The notes under the pieces were generated by a model. It made no database searches. It was not told the DNA's origin and saw only the letters and a list, made by a program, of their open reading frames with translations. The translations under genes were made by a program, and so were the position numbers. Positions 1 to 7,467 of a stretch of DNA of 23,416 nucleotides are shown here, in pieces; position 1 is the first letter of the stretch; each line of letters starts with the position of its first letter. The DNA is taken from the IMG/VR virus record IMGVR_UViG_3300036981_000146, positions 1 through 23,416 of that record; one strand, written 5' to 3'. This DNA comes from a virus.

Positions 1-3000
1 GTATAGTTCGCCGCCGCCGCTGTGATGTAGGTAGTGCTGATTTTACGGCCAAGGTCGTCATTTGTCGCGCCTATGGCCAGAGTTGCCAGAGTTGCTGTTC
101 CTGCGTTGCCAGTAGTGTTTGCGCCTATAAGTGCCGCTAAACGGTTTGTTGGAACCGTCCCACCTGTAAGCTGGCTGGCGTCCAGTGCAGTCAAATCTCC
201 ACCATTGCCCACAAACGAGTCTGCGGCCAAATCACCCCCAGCCATGTTCAGATTGCCGGACAGGTAAAGCGTGCCCGGAACATTTGTCAAAACAGACGTT
301 CCGATAATGATGCCTTTTGTGGCATCTACTTTTACCTGGTTCTTGAAATCGTTTGTCCCTGTCCAGTCGTTTGTGCCGGCCAATGGAGCATACGTCGTGC
401 TGATCTTCCGGGCGAGATTGTCGTTGGTCGCGCCTATGGCCAGAGTTGCCAAGGGAACCGTTCCTGTGAGTTGCGCCGCGTTCAACGATGCCGCTCCGGT
501 CAGCAAATTAGTAACCTGCCCACCAGTTGTGGCAGACCCGTCCGCATTGACCGGAACAGCGCCCGAGGCCGCCCCGCTAACCATCTTCAAGTTTGCGTCA
601 GACATGACCATCCTCGAAGCCGTCAGCGCCGCATTAGTTAAACTAGTAACTGCCACATTTCCCAAGACTACAGCAGCAGCATGGTTGTTGGTCAGAATCT
701 TGTCGTTGGCTAATGCCTGCATGGTCGCCCATGTCGTGCTCGGCGTCATGTCCACCCATTCCCAAGTCAGCGCCCCGCTCGCCACGGCTGGAATCTTGCT
801 CTGCTCCGGACCAGCCGCGAGCCGTGCCGGTGCCCAGAGGACGTTTGTCGCGTTAATTACGTAGGTTTGCGAGGCCAACCCGTTCGTAACCGGGCCGCCC
901 GTGGCGTTTGACGCCGCCACCGCAACCGTGCCTGTCGTCAAATTGGATGCGTTATGAGCCGCAAGATTCGTCCGCGCTGCTCCAGCGTTCGCCACGTCGC
1001 TCAAATTGTTGGTGCTGAATAGGTCGCCTCCACCCGCACCACCAGGCACCTCCCAAGTTCCGTCACCCTTCAGGAACTTCGATGCCGTAATCCCCGTCGC
1101 CGCCAGGGCTCCGACCGGGATATTCGTCAACCCCGCCCCACTGCCAACAATTCCATGCTTCACCGTTAAAGCGGCGTTGATGTCCAGTGTCTGGCTCGAT
1201 GATGCCGCGTTGAACACGCCATACATTAAGCTGTTCGTTTTCGCCGCAGCAAGCGATCCCCGGCTTATCGTATCGACGTAAAACTGTCCATTCTCCGTGG
1301 TGACATAATTGCCAGCGGTATAGCCGAGAGCCAGCCCGTAATCTCCTGTCGTCAAAGCCCCGAATGCTCCATACCCAAGCGCCGTGTCCGTAACGGCATC
1401 CCCGGCTAAGGTCATCGCCCCGTGCCCAATCGCGGTGTTTCCCGCCGTGGTTGTGACGTTTTGCAGATTTGCGGAACCAATCCCGATATTTCCCGCTCCA
1501 CTCGTAACCTGCCGCAGCGCCCCAACTCCCAGTCCGATGTTTCCATAACCAGACGTAAAAAGTCCTACCGCACCAGCCCCGCCGAACATCCAGTTCGCAT
1601 TCGTCTGCGGCCTGCTCAATGCCTCTCCGTCACCTCGTAAAATGCTGTCCGTTGTCAGGTTAGTCGCTATCAGCCTGCCGGTGACGCCCGAAGCCACAAC
1701 GGCTGATACTGCATCGTAAACCTGGGTCACGGCAGCCGCGGCGCTGTCCATCCGAATGGTCAACAGCCGTAAATCCTGCCCCGGCACCGCGCTGGTGATC
1801 GAGGCTGTAGCGTCCATCGATGCGAAGTTGGTCTTGTTCCAAATATCCCGCACGACGACCGTTCCAACAAAGCCGAAGCTCGCTGGCGAGAACACAATGT
1901 TGGTCGTCACAGCGTTGGTGTTCAACAGCGCAACCGCGAAGTAACGGCCAACCCCTTTCCCCAGTCGCTTGCCATAAATCCTCTTGTCCGAGCTGCTTGA
2001 AACAAGTTGCTGACACGTCTCCGCAAGCGGGTCTTGCAAAACCTCATAAACCTCGTCATTGAACATGAAAGGGTGGTACGACCAGTAATTGGAGTTGGCC
2101 AAGCTGAACGACGCGAACATCATCGGCGTGCTCAGCATCGCAACCATGCCCATTTGCGCCCGGAAAGAGCCGAGCGTAGCTCCGGCCATGCCGTTGTTGA
2201 TGATCGAGAACCCGTTGTATTGTCCCGGCTGACCCTGCCCGGCGTGCGCCATCACGTAATCAATCCGCTGCACCGTATTGCTGAATTGCCCAAGGATTTC
2301 TTGGATTTGAACACCGCCCGATCCATAGACTGCGTTCTCGTAAATATCGGCATAACCAGATTCAAGCGTGTGCGTGGTTCCAATCACATCGTAGATGATT
2401 GGCTTCTTGCCGAACCACAACGCGTTGGTCCTGAGCATGAGCGAGTCGTTATAGACGTTTGTGGTCATTGATCCACGCAGCCACGTGATGCCGGACGCCA
2501 GGTAGTTGGTGATCTCCGCAACCAGGTTGGTCGGACCGGCCAGCCCGTCATTGCCCACGCCGGCCGCGTTCGCGGGCTCCATGTAGATGCCAAGGTTGAC
2601 GCCGATTGCTTTACCGTAGTCCGCGAGCGTTTTCAGCGTGTAATCCGGGAACCTGGCAGGATCAAGTCTCAGCAGCCCGTTTGCTCCGCGATTCGTGTTC
2701 GCGCACTGCCACGCCTCGATAATGACCGTTGGCGAGTAAGGCATCTTGTTCGTGCTCAACATCGCCATAAAGTTCGTCACGTCGCCCTGGTTCAACGTGC
2801 CGGAATACATGTCCCACGCTATGGGCGGCACCGGATAGAGACCTTTTAGATAACCGCGATTCGAGGATAATGCGCTCGCAGAAGTAAGGAAATTCGACCC
2901 GCCGACCTGCGCCCCGACCGCCGCCGCCTTCATGTAACCGTTGGTTTGTGTCTGAACATACAGCTCCGTTGCCAGTCCGTTCGTGACGGTTCCTCCCGTA

Positions 3001-4226
3001 GCGCTCGCCGTGGTAGTCGCTGTTGCCGCATTACCGCTCACGCTGCCGATTATGGTTTGGCTGTAAGTGTTCACTCCGGTGAACGTCTGGTTTGCCGCCA
3101 GGTAAGCGTTTCCCGACCCCGCGCTTGCCCCAGACAGCGAGATGTGCGACTGGCTGTTCGTGCCGATATGGAACACGACATCAGACGCGTCTGGCGTTAC
3201 CTGCGCCACAACCTTGATCCTGCGCATGACATAAAACCCCGTCGCGTTTGTCGTTGAATAGCTCGGATTCGACACCGTCCACGAATAGAGATTCGTCACA
3301 CCTTCCGTGATGGCTTGAGCTTGGCTATCCCAATCTCCAAACCAGTTCGTTCCGTCATACGAGACATAAATCTCAGGTTTTACCGTAGGGCCCACCGTTC
3401 CCGACCCGGTCAGGCTCTCCAAATAGGCGTTCACCGTCACGCCGGAGTTGAGTTGCAGTAATTTGTTGGTGGTCGTAACGCTGCCAATATACGTGCCGTT
3501 GGCCGGTTCGGTGTATGTCCTGGAGCCGATGTATGCCGGGATCGCTGTGCTGAATGAATATACGACTTGCGCCGTGTCGTTGTTCGTGAATCCAACAGCT
3601 ATGTTCGTTGTCGCATAGTAGCTCACGCCCGAGCCATCGAACAACCCCCGCACCCAGCCCGCTGTTGCCAGCTCGTTGTTGGCCGGAGCGTTGGTGGTTA
3701 CGGATAGGCTAAAGACAGAGCCGTAGAACGATCCACCATTTGTGGTAATGACGGTCGATGTGTCGATGCCGTTGGTTCTGACAACAATCCCGCCCGCTGT
3801 GATTCCCCAGTCGGTTAGCATCCCGTAGCCTGGAGCAAATGCCAGCCCGGAGGCGTTGTAGGGATTTATCTGCGATGCGGCCCAGTTGGTGTAGATGTAG
3901 AATGGAACGTTGGTCAAGTTGGCACCATTGCCGTAGAATCCCGCCACGGAGTTGTTTGTTAGTCCTGACGAGAGCGTGCCTCCAGACAGGGGAAGATAGT
4001 AAGTCGAGACGTATCCAGTGCCAGCAATCCCTGACAGAATCAGGTTGGTCAGCACAGAGAACGACGAGTAGTATCCCTGCACGCCAGGATTCTCCCACGG
4101 CATCCGGTAGGTATCAGGAATGGCGGCGAGCGCTCCGCCTGGAGCATTGGCAATCGTGGCATCGGCGGCGTTGGATCGCAGCGCAAGGAAGAATAGAGTC
4201 GTCGCTATCAGTAGTAGTTTTTTCAT
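1..4226 (-). CDS. Giant exported fibre-like protein with embedded GH27-like domain (3' end beyond the window)
   Basis: One reading frame stays open from the ATG at 4226 to the left edge (1408 full codons, no stop), so the C-terminus is missing. It begins with a clear Sec signal peptide: Lys2-Lys3, a hydrophobic run at residues 4-16, and a likely cleavage near Ala20/Ala21. Thr/Asn/Gly-rich fibre-type sequence follows, with repeated F-x-GNG-x2-LT motifs (near residues 80, 1020 and 1340), two copies of an ATGG-x-VTNGLA motif (near 405 and 1090), and an [13 protein letters not shown] motif like those in phage tail-fibre repeats. Residues about 465-825 resemble a complete GH27 alpha-galactosidase, and about 890-980 contain YadA-head-like GN-x-AIG repeats. 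The start overlaps the stop of the collagen-like gene as ATGA. The likely role is a receptor- or glycan-binding appendage. The signal peptide is unusual for a virion fibre, so a host-surface or secreted adhesin is the alternative. Confidence 0.85.
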   Translation of the reverse strand, partial: MKKLLLIATTLFFLALRSNAADATIANAPGGALAAIPDTYRMPWENPGVQGYYSSFSVLTNLILSGIAGTGYVSTYYLPLSGGTLSSGLTNNSVAGFYGNGANLTNVPFYIYTNWAASQINPYNASGLAFAPGYGMLTDWGITAGGIVVRTNGIDTSTVITTNGGSFYGSVFSLSVTTNAPANNELATAGWVRGLFDGSGVSYYATTNIAVGFTNNDTAQVVYSFSTAIPAYIGSRTYTEPANGTYIGSVTTTNKLLQLNSGVTVNAYLESLTGSGTVGPTVKPEIYVSYDGTNWFGDWDSQAQAITEGVTNLYSWTVSNPSYSTTNATGFYVMRRIKVVAQVTPDASDVVFHIGTNSQSHISLSGASAGSGNAYLAANQTFTGVNTYSQTIIGSVSGNAATATTTASATGGTVTNGLATELYVQTQTNGYMKAAAVGAQVGGSNFLTSASALSSNRGYLKGLYPVPPIAWDMYSGTLNQGDVTNFMAMLSTNKMPYSPTVIIEAWQCANTNRGANGLLRLDPARFPDYTLKTLADYGKAIGVNLGIYMEPANAAGVGNDGLAGPTNLVAEITNYLASGITWLRGSMTTNVYNDSLMLRTNALWFGKKPIIYDVIGTTHTLESGYADIYENAVYGSGGVQIQEILGQFSNTVQRIDYVMAHAGQGQPGQYNGFSIINNGMAGATLGSFRAQMGMVAMLSTPMMFASFSLANSNYWSYHPFMFNDEVYEVLQDPLAETCQQLVSSSSDKRIYGKRLGKGVGRYFAVALLNTNAVTTNIVFSPASFGFVGTVVVRDIWNKTNFASMDATASITSAVPGQDLRLLTIRMDSAAAAVTQVYDAVSAVVASGVTGRLIATNLTTDSILRGDGEALSRPQTNANWMFGGAGAVGLFTSGYGNIGLGVGALRQVTSGAGNIGIGSANLQNVTTTAGNTAIGHGAMTLAGDAVTDTALGYGAFGALTTGDYGLALGYTAGNYVTTENGQFYVDTISRGSLAAAKTNSLMYGVFNAASSSQTLDINAALTVKHGIVGSGAGLTNIPVGALAATGITASKFLKGDGTWEVPGGAGGGDLFSTNNLSDVANAGAARTNLAAHNASNLTTGTVAVAASNATGGPVTNGLASQTYVINATNVLWAPARLAAGPEQSKIPAVASGALTWEWVDMTPSTTWATMQALANDKILTNNHAAAVVLGNVAVTSLTNAALTASRMVMSDANLKMVSGAASGAVPVNADGSATTGGQVTNLLTGAASLNAAQLTGTVPLATLAIGATNDNLARKISTTYAPLAGTNDWTGTNDFKNQVKVDATKGIIIGTSVLTNVPGTLYLSGNLNMAGGDLAADSFVGNGGDLTALDASQLTGGTVPTNRLAALIGANTTGNAGTATLATLAIGATNDDLGRKISTTYITAAAANY
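34..451 (-). repeat. Direct repeat pair near the C-terminal part of the fibre-like gene
   Basis: Positions 34-88 and 397-451 repeat each other with an offset of 363 bp (121 codons, in frame). Positions 64-88 and 427-451 are identical over 25 bp. Both encode [10 protein letters not shown]-x-L-x-RKISTTY. The repeat shows that the fibre shaft grew by in-frame duplication of a roughly 120-residue unit, and it could mediate unequal recombination. Confidence 0.8.
1290..1550 (-). repeat. YadA-head-like GN-x-x-IG protein repeats
   Basis: About residues 893-979 of the fibre-like protein contain degenerate repeats of about 14 residues: [49 protein letters not shown]. This pattern is known from the left-handed beta-roll head of trimeric autotransporter adhesins and from phage tail fibres. 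It suggests the protein is trimeric here. Confidence 0.6.
1752..2849 (-). other. GH27 (alpha-galactosidase)-like domain with degenerate active site
   Basis: Domain inside the fibre-like protein, about residues 460-825. It opens with [11 protein letters not shown], as GH27 proteins open with PPMGWNSW. Then come VIIEAWQ (family: IDDGWQ), [19 protein letters not shown] followed by [10 protein letters not shown] (family: FPxGMKxLADYxHxKGLKxGIY), [10 protein letters not shown], and [17 protein letters not shown] (family: WAMMxAPLLxGND). A C-terminal sandwich follows, with [25 protein letters not shown] and LRLLTI in the usual order. The segment aligned with the nucleophile motif YLKYDNC reads WLRGSMT (582-588), and the segment aligned with WNDPDML reads YNGFSII (670-676). 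The catalytic Asp therefore appears absent, which suggests a binding module, not an enzyme. The alignment was made by eye. Confidence 0.65.
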
Positions 4227-4774
4227 GGGAGTAGAATAGTTCCACCGCTTGGCCACAGGATGTATCCTCCACCAGGCCAGATCCAGGATGGGCCGTGAGC
4301 AGGTGGAACTATGATTCCTATGGCAATCAGCAGTCCGTTGGAGAAGTTGAGCGTATTAGTTAATCCGGTGTCGGCAAAGATTACAGGGAAATTGGTGGTC
4401 AGCCCTATCGTCACGTTGGTTCCCGATGGTCCGGGAGGACCTTGTGGGCCAGTCGCGCCGTTGGTGCCATTGATGCCGTTCGTTCCGTTCAATCCTGGGA
4501 TGCCTTGGATTCCTTGAATGCCCTGAATTCCCTGAATGCCTTGCGGGCCAGGAGGCCCAGGCGGTCCTGGCGGGCCTATTCCTCCAAACGCATTGATGAC
4601 TACTCGGTTGTTGGTGTAGGTGAAAAGGACGTTAGTTCCAGGAAGCATGAAGTATGCCTGGGCCTGCTTGGCGTCTGGCTTAGGTTGCCAACCCTGGAAC
4701 CAATAGCTGACGTTCTGCGCTTGAATGGCGCAGGACGCCAGCATTAGAAACACGGTGACGAGAAACCGATTCAT
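4223..4774 (-). CDS. Exported collagen-like protein
   Basis: 183 aa. A hydrophobic leader at residues 1-19 carries a possible lipobox Leu12-Ala13-Ser14-Cys15; cleavage by signal peptidase I after AIQA is the alternative. Residues 64-117 form 18 uninterrupted G-X-Y triplets (GPP, then a GIQ run, then GTN/GIN), a collagen triple-helix sequence that would drive trimerisation. The C-terminal about 65 residues are Gly/Pro/Trp-rich with a hydrophobic stretch and probably form a globular or trimer-capping part. Collagen-like segments are common in phage tail fibres, but an N-terminal export signal on one is not. Its start overlaps the upstream stop as ATGA and its stop overlaps the giant fibre gene as ATGA, so the two are probably made together. 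It could be a stalk or adaptor for the giant fibre-like protein. Confidence 0.8.
   Translation of the reverse strand: MNRFLVTVFLMLASCAIQAQNVSYWFQGWQPKPDAKQAQAYFMLPGTNVLFTYTNNRVVINAFGGIGPPGPPGPPGPQGIQGIQGIQGIQGIPGLNGTNGINGTNGATGPQGPPGPSGTNVTIGLTTNFPVIFADTGLTNTLNFSNGLLIAIGIIVPPAHGPSWIWPGGGYILWPSGGTILLP
4424..4585 (-). repeat. Collagen G-X-Y coding repeats
   Basis: A run of 18 in-frame Gly-X-Y codon triplets. Its core is a near-perfect 9-bp tandem unit encoding Gly-Ile-Gln. The repetitive DNA may contract or expand between isolates. Confidence 0.8.
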
Positions 4775-5019
4775 GGAGCATCCGGATCGCTCAACAGCGC
4801 CAGCTTCGCCTTGAACTCGTCTATCTCCTGCTGCGTCGGCGGATTCCCCTCAACCCATCGCTGAACCTGGGAAGCCAGATCGGGAAGAATCTTGTCCACC
4901 GCCTTGCCGATGATGATGAAGGGTATCAAGCCGGGGGCAAGAGTCGAAGCCATGTCGGCTCCAACTTCCAGCCCGGAGATGATGTTCTCCAGAAGGTCGT
5001 GTAGTTCTTGTGATGTCAT
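4771..5019 (-). CDS. Small protein with one hydrophobic helix, unknown function
   Basis: 82 aa. An acidic N-terminal helix (to about residue 25) is followed by a hydrophobic Pro-containing segment, [15 protein letters not shown], at about residues 27-41, then a charged C-terminal helix with an [15 protein letters not shown] motif. I do not recognise the family. It lies between a probable outer-membrane lipoprotein gene and the collagen-like gene, joined to both by ATGA overlaps, so it belongs to the membrane/export cassette. It may be a membrane-associated accessory of lysis or of the fibre proteins, but nothing in the sequence decides this. Confidence 0.7.
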   Translation of the reverse strand: MTSQELHDLLENIISGLEVGADMASTLAPGLIPFIIIGKAVDKILPDLASQVQRWVEGNPPTQQEIDEFKAKLALLSDPDAP

Positions 5020-5393
5020 GGTGCGCTCCTGTAGTACCGAATTAACCAGACTATATTGGACCCTTGGTCAATCATCGAAGCAATCCCCGCCTCAAGTGGC
5101 TGTTTCAGGACTGAATTCGATCCATAGCTGAGGCGCATGGCCTCGATGGTGCCGACCGTGGCAGCGAAGCGCAGGCGGGCCTGCTTCACTTCGTTCGATG
5201 CCGTGGTCAGCGACATGCGTTGCTGCGGCGTCAGGTCCGGCTTGGCCGAAGCTGTAATGATCCAGTTTGTCCAGCCGATGTAGCTGCCGTAGGCCAGCGT
5301 TACCGCCGTTTGCTCCGTCCGAAAGACGTGCGTGGAGAAGCTGGCGCACCCAACAAGGAGAGCCAGCAATGGGATGATCAATAATTTCTTCAT
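5016..5393 (-). CDS. Probable outer-membrane lipoprotein, spanin-like candidate
   Basis: 125 aa. A textbook lipoprotein signal is present: MKK, hydrophobic residues 4-14, then Leu13-Val14-Gly15-Cys16, so Cys16 should be acylated. The mature part is mostly helical, with residues about 55-95 containing a heptad-like charged helix and a Trp/Tyr-rich C-terminus. It directly follows the holin-like gene by an ATGA overlap. In phages of diderm hosts a small lipoprotein beside a holin is often an outer-membrane spanin (Rz1-like), which acts with an inner-membrane partner to disrupt the outer membrane. At about 110 mature residues it is longer than classical Rz1. It could also be a superinfection-exclusion lipoprotein. 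Confidence 0.75.
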   Translation of the reverse strand: MKKLLIIPLLALLVGCASFSTHVFRTEQTAVTLAYGSYIGWTNWIITASAKPDLTPQQRMSLTTASNEVKQARLRFAATVGTIEAMRLSYGSNSVLKQPLEAGIASMIDQGSNIVWLIRYYRSAP

Positions 5394-5629
5394 ACCTTAT
5401 CCTGCTTCGCCGCCAAGGCTTCCGCAACCTCAACTTTTGTCGGGGCAGCCTTGCGGATGATGTTTATGACGCCCACGATGCCCAGGCCAATCGCGGTGAT
5501 CTTGGCGGCCTGCTCCGGGTCCAGGGCGATGCCAACGCCGGTCAGCGTCAGGATTATCCCGCGCCAAGTGGAGTTTTCCGACAGCCGAGCCAGTATCCAG
5601 TCCAATGCTGATTTCAGTTTTGTGCTCAT
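5390..5629 (-). CDS. Holin-like small membrane protein
   Basis: 79 aa. An amphipathic N-terminus is followed by STWRGIILTLTGVGIALDPEQ (about residues 20-40) and a second hydrophobic segment, ITAIGLGIVGVINIIRK (about 44-60), with a charged tail. The pattern of W-R-G, a hydrophobic helix, L-x-PEQ-x-x-x-I and a second hydrophobic helix matches a common class of small two-helix phage holin-type proteins, which form the inner-membrane hole at lysis. ATGA overlaps join it to the membrane/coiled-coil gene upstream and the lipoprotein gene downstream. No endolysin gene lies within the cassette, so the partner enzyme must be elsewhere. Confidence 0.6.
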   Translation of the reverse strand: MSTKLKSALDWILARLSENSTWRGIILTLTGVGIALDPEQAAKITAIGLGIVGVINIIRKAAPTKVEVAEALAAKQDKV

Positions 5630-6006
5630 AGTTTTTTCAAGTGCTCTTTCAGAGCTTCTTCAATTCTCAACTGCCCTTCATGGAGGCCGCGAATCTCAAC
5701 CGCTATGCCTTTCAATTCAGAAAATGCGATCACGGCCTGTTCCAGCCTTTGAATCCGTTCTTCGTGCGCCTTGGCAATCGCTTTATCCTCGCCTTCATGC
5801 GTGGCAAGTCCCGGGGTTCCAATCGCTCCGTAGCGAATTATCGCATCCGTGTTGATTCCAATCTGCGTGCCATGCGATGCCAGTACGTTTCCGTGGACAA
5901 TCACCAGAGACGCGAGCCAGACGTTCAAGCCAACGGTCATGGCAAGAATGACAGACTCGACTACGTTATAGACCAGCCCAGCCTTGGCTCGCGTTTCTTC
6001 TTTCAA
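5626..6006 (-). CDS. Membrane-anchored coiled-coil protein (possible inner-membrane spanin partner)
   Basis: 126 aa from a TTG start at 6006, behind AAAGGAG about 12 bp upstream; no ATG fits better. A short charged N-terminus and one transmembrane segment at about residues 15-40 (ESVILAMTVGLNVWLASLVI) are followed by a Gly/Ala linker and a charged coiled-coil helix from about residue 72 to the end. One N-terminal membrane helix plus a periplasmic coiled coil is the layout of an inner-membrane spanin (Rz-like), and the gene heads the cassette with holin-like and lipoprotein genes. Small phage membrane proteins of unknown role have the same layout, so the name stays provisional. Confidence 0.65.
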   Translation of the reverse strand: MKEETRAKAGLVYNVVESVILAMTVGLNVWLASLVIVHGNVLASHGTQIGINTDAIIRYGAIGTPGLATHEGEDKAIAKAHEERIQRLEQAVIAFSELKGIAVEIRGLHEGQLRIEEALKEHLKKL

Positions 6007-6030
6007 GAGCGTGATGTTCTCCTTTCAGAT

Positions 6031-6423
6031 TTATGGAATGGCAGGAGTCCCAGATGATTCGTTTGAGTTCGCGCTCTCTCCGCAGGCGTTCACCGCTGAA
6101 ACAACGTAGTAATAAGTCGTTCCATTAACCGCCGTTGCGTCAGTGTATTTAAGCAGGATAGTTCCAACAAGCGTGGTGTATGGTCCTCCAGCGACGAGAG
6201 AACGCTTGACGTTGTAGTAAAGGGCATCCGCCACAGCAGTCCATGTTAACTTGTTCTCGTTGTTTCCAGCACCGACAGCCAGATTTCCAGGTGCGGCTGG
6301 CAGTTCACATTCAGCACTCGCCCATTGGCACAGCAGATAAATGTCAATCCCTCCAAATGCTCCTTTTGGGATGCACCTGAGGCACTTGGCGGCCTCCAAC
6401 AGGGCTTTCGGGTCGCAGTTCAC
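6031..6423 (-). CDS. Cys-module plus fibronectin type III protein
   Basis: 130 aa from a GTG start at 6423 that shares its first base with the TAG stop of the gene upstream, which suggests re-initiation. Residues 1-38 are one copy of the Cys-X2-Cys helical module found in the next two genes upstream (CDPKALLEAAKCLRC, ending IDIYLLCQW). Residues about 42-130 form a clear fibronectin type III domain: PGNLAV, LTWTAVADALYYNVKRS, GGPYTTL, TYYYVVSAVNACGESANS, ending in TPAIP. FN3 domains on phage proteins usually sit at the particle surface and bind carbohydrates or cells weakly. A role as a small virion decoration or tail accessory protein fits but is inferred. Confidence 0.8.
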   Translation of the reverse strand: MNCDPKALLEAAKCLRCIPKGAFGGIDIYLLCQWASAECELPAAPGNLAVGAGNNENKLTWTAVADALYYNVKRSLVAGGPYTTLVGTILLKYTDATAVNGTTYYYVVSAVNACGESANSNESSGTPAIP

Positions 6424-6653
6424 TAGGCGCTAGAGGCTATAGAGCACAGCAGATAGGCAATCACCGCGTCCCGGCTCTTTTGATCGGGAAAGCAGTAGCA
6501 GGCCGCCGCCTTTGCCAGTTCCGCTGGCGTTGCCGTGTTTTCGGCAATCTGCGCCAGAAGGTAAATCAGGATCGCATCACTGTCCTGTTTTCGGGGAAAA
6601 CAATAGCACGCGCTCGCCCGTGCGAGATCGCTCGGATCGCATGAAACAGCCAT
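6423..6653 (-). CDS. Small protein of two Cys-X-Cys helical modules
   Basis: 76 aa made almost entirely of two copies of a module of about 37 residues: CDPSDLARASACYCF up to ILIYLLAQI, and TPAELAKAAACYCF up to VIAYLLCSI. Each has a polar helix, a Cys-Tyr-Cys turn and a hydrophobic helix ending in Y-L-L. No signal peptide or known enzyme motif is visible. Its stop is shared with the GTG start of the FN3 gene, and a GC-rich hairpin lies just upstream of its ATG. The start has no clear Shine-Dalgarno. It is probably a small structural or assembly protein; the family is not one I recognise. Confidence 0.7.
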   Translation of the reverse strand: MAVSCDPSDLARASACYCFPRKQDSDAILIYLLAQIAENTATPAELAKAAACYCFPDQKSRDAVIAYLLCSIASSA

Positions 6654-6665
6654 AGGTTAAAGGGT

Positions 6666-6701
6666 GCCGGGACACCCAGCCACCAGCCTGAATGTCCCGG
6701 C
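6666..6701 (-). terminator. GC-rich hairpin between two Cys-module genes
   Basis: A perfect 9-bp inverted repeat (GCCGGGACA at 6666-6674, TGTCCCGGC at 6693-6701) with an 18-nt loop fills most of the 56-bp gap between the genes ending at 6710 and starting at 6653. On the minus strand it is followed by only a short T stretch (CCCTTT), so it may be a weak intrinsic terminator, an attenuator or an RNA-processing stem that sets the level of the downstream genes. Confidence 0.45.
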
Positions 6702-6709
6702 GTTGGGGG

Positions 6710-7051
6710 TTAATCGCTGACCCACGCCTCGAAGTCGTGGCATAGCAGCCACATGATGGCCGCAAGCAATTGCTTCTCGCTCGCGCATTCCAGGCACCGG
6801 ATAGAATCGATGATCTCGGGAACGGTCTGCCGATCCAGAAGCCCTTGGCCCATGATGGAAACCAACCCGACGAGGAGTTGCTTCTTGCTCATGCAAGTAA
6901 AGCAGGCCGAGCTTTTCATCACGTCCGTTACCGCGTGCTCCTCCGCTGCCGCGAATATGCCGACCAAAGCCGACAGAAGTTCCTTTTCTGACAGGCAGGG
7001 CAGGCAGGGATTCAGTTTCAACAGTTCCGATGGTGTGCAGGTAAATGCCAT
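6710..7051 (-). CDS. Protein of three Cys-X2-Cys helical modules
   Basis: 113 aa with three tandem copies of the same module: CLPCLSEKELLSALVGIF, CFTCMSKKQLLVGLVSIM and CLECASEKQLLAAIMWLL, each preceded by a short polar helix. It has no leader peptide and the C-terminus is acidic (DFEAWVSD). A strong ribosome-binding site, GGAAGGAG, lies 7 bp before the ATG, in contrast to its neighbours. It lies between the capsid region and the FN3 gene, so a virion-associated role is likely. The Cys pairs could bind metal or form disulfides, but in a cytoplasmic assembly context metal binding seems easier. Family not recognised. Confidence 0.75.
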   Translation of the reverse strand: MAFTCTPSELLKLNPCLPCLSEKELLSALVGIFAAAEEHAVTDVMKSSACFTCMSKKQLLVGLVSIMGQGLLDRQTVPEIIDSIRCLECASEKQLLAAIMWLLCHDFEAWVSD

Positions 7052-7053
7052 AG

Positions 7054-7386
7054 TTAAGCTCCTTCCGACGCCATAGCCGAGAAGTCTTTCTCGGTCGCAG
7101 CGTTCATACCGTCATTGGTTGACTCACCGGCCTCCTCGCCCTCGGGCTTGCAGGTCATGCTGCATTCGTCGCCGAAGTCTTTCTTCAACGTCATCATGCA
7201 GGTGTCCCCTTCTTTCATCCCCGAAGGCAGGTTCTTTTTGGAAACCAGTATCTCACTCTCCCCGGCGTTCTGCTCGTCCACTGTCTGACTTTCATCAGCA
7301 GCGGCCGGAGCTTCGACCGGAGGCGCGGCGGCGGGCTTCTCAGCGTAGCCGTCCATTTCACCATCTTCTGGTACGTATTTCGGCAT
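7054..7386 (-). CDS. Acidic Pro/Ala-rich small protein, unknown function
   Basis: 110 aa, strongly acidic, with a disordered Pro/Ala/Glu-rich N-terminal half (PAAAPPVEAPAAADE) and a more ordered middle, SEILVSKKNLPSGMKEGD, followed by a Cys/Met-rich stretch (DTCMMTL, CSMTCKPE). GAAAGG lies 7 bp before the ATG. It is the first gene after the major capsid gene, separated by a GC-rich hairpin. In many phages the slot next to the capsid gene holds a head decoration or completion protein. Here that is inference from position only, because no family signature is visible. Confidence 0.65.
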   Translation of the reverse strand: MPKYVPEDGEMDGYAEKPAAAPPVEAPAAADESQTVDEQNAGESEILVSKKNLPSGMKEGDTCMMTLKKDFGDECSMTCKPEGEEAGESTNDGMNAATEKDFSAMASEGA

Positions 7387-7412
7387 TTTGTTGCCTTTCG
7401 CAGGTGGGGGAA

Positions 7413-7446
7413 CGCTGCGCCGGAGAATCCACCAACCGGCGCAGCG
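7413..7446 (-). terminator. Strong GC-rich hairpin after the capsid gene
   Basis: A perfect 11-bp inverted repeat (CGCTGCGCCGG at 7413-7423, CCGGCGCAGCG at 7436-7446) with a 12-nt loop lies in the 81-bp gap behind the capsid stop codon. There is no T-tract on either side, so it is more likely a partial terminator or 3'-end stabilising stem that lets capsid mRNA exceed the downstream genes than a full stop. Confidence 0.5.
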
Positions 7447-7467
7447 CCAACCCTATCCGCAACCAAA

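Larger units (their letters stand above)
6310..7051 (-). repeat. Six-copy Cys-module array spread over three genes
   Basis: Protein-level repeats: three copies in the 113-aa gene, two in the 76-aa gene, one at the N-terminus of the FN3 gene. Shared pattern: [E/D/A]-L-x(4-6)-C-[L/Y/F]-x(0-1)-C, 6-12 residues, then a hydrophobic helix such as I-x-Y-L-L. The array looks like serial duplication followed by gene splitting and domain capture. Confidence 0.65.

Noticed and set aside
34-3257. Several plus-strand ORFs of 70-200 codons at the left end
   Set aside because: All lie antisense to the continuous minus-strand fibre-like frame, which has recognisable domains and no stop.
4424-4585. Short tandem repeats considered as a CRISPR array
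   Set aside because: The units are 9 bp, in frame, and encode collagen Gly-X-Y triplets; there are no spacers.
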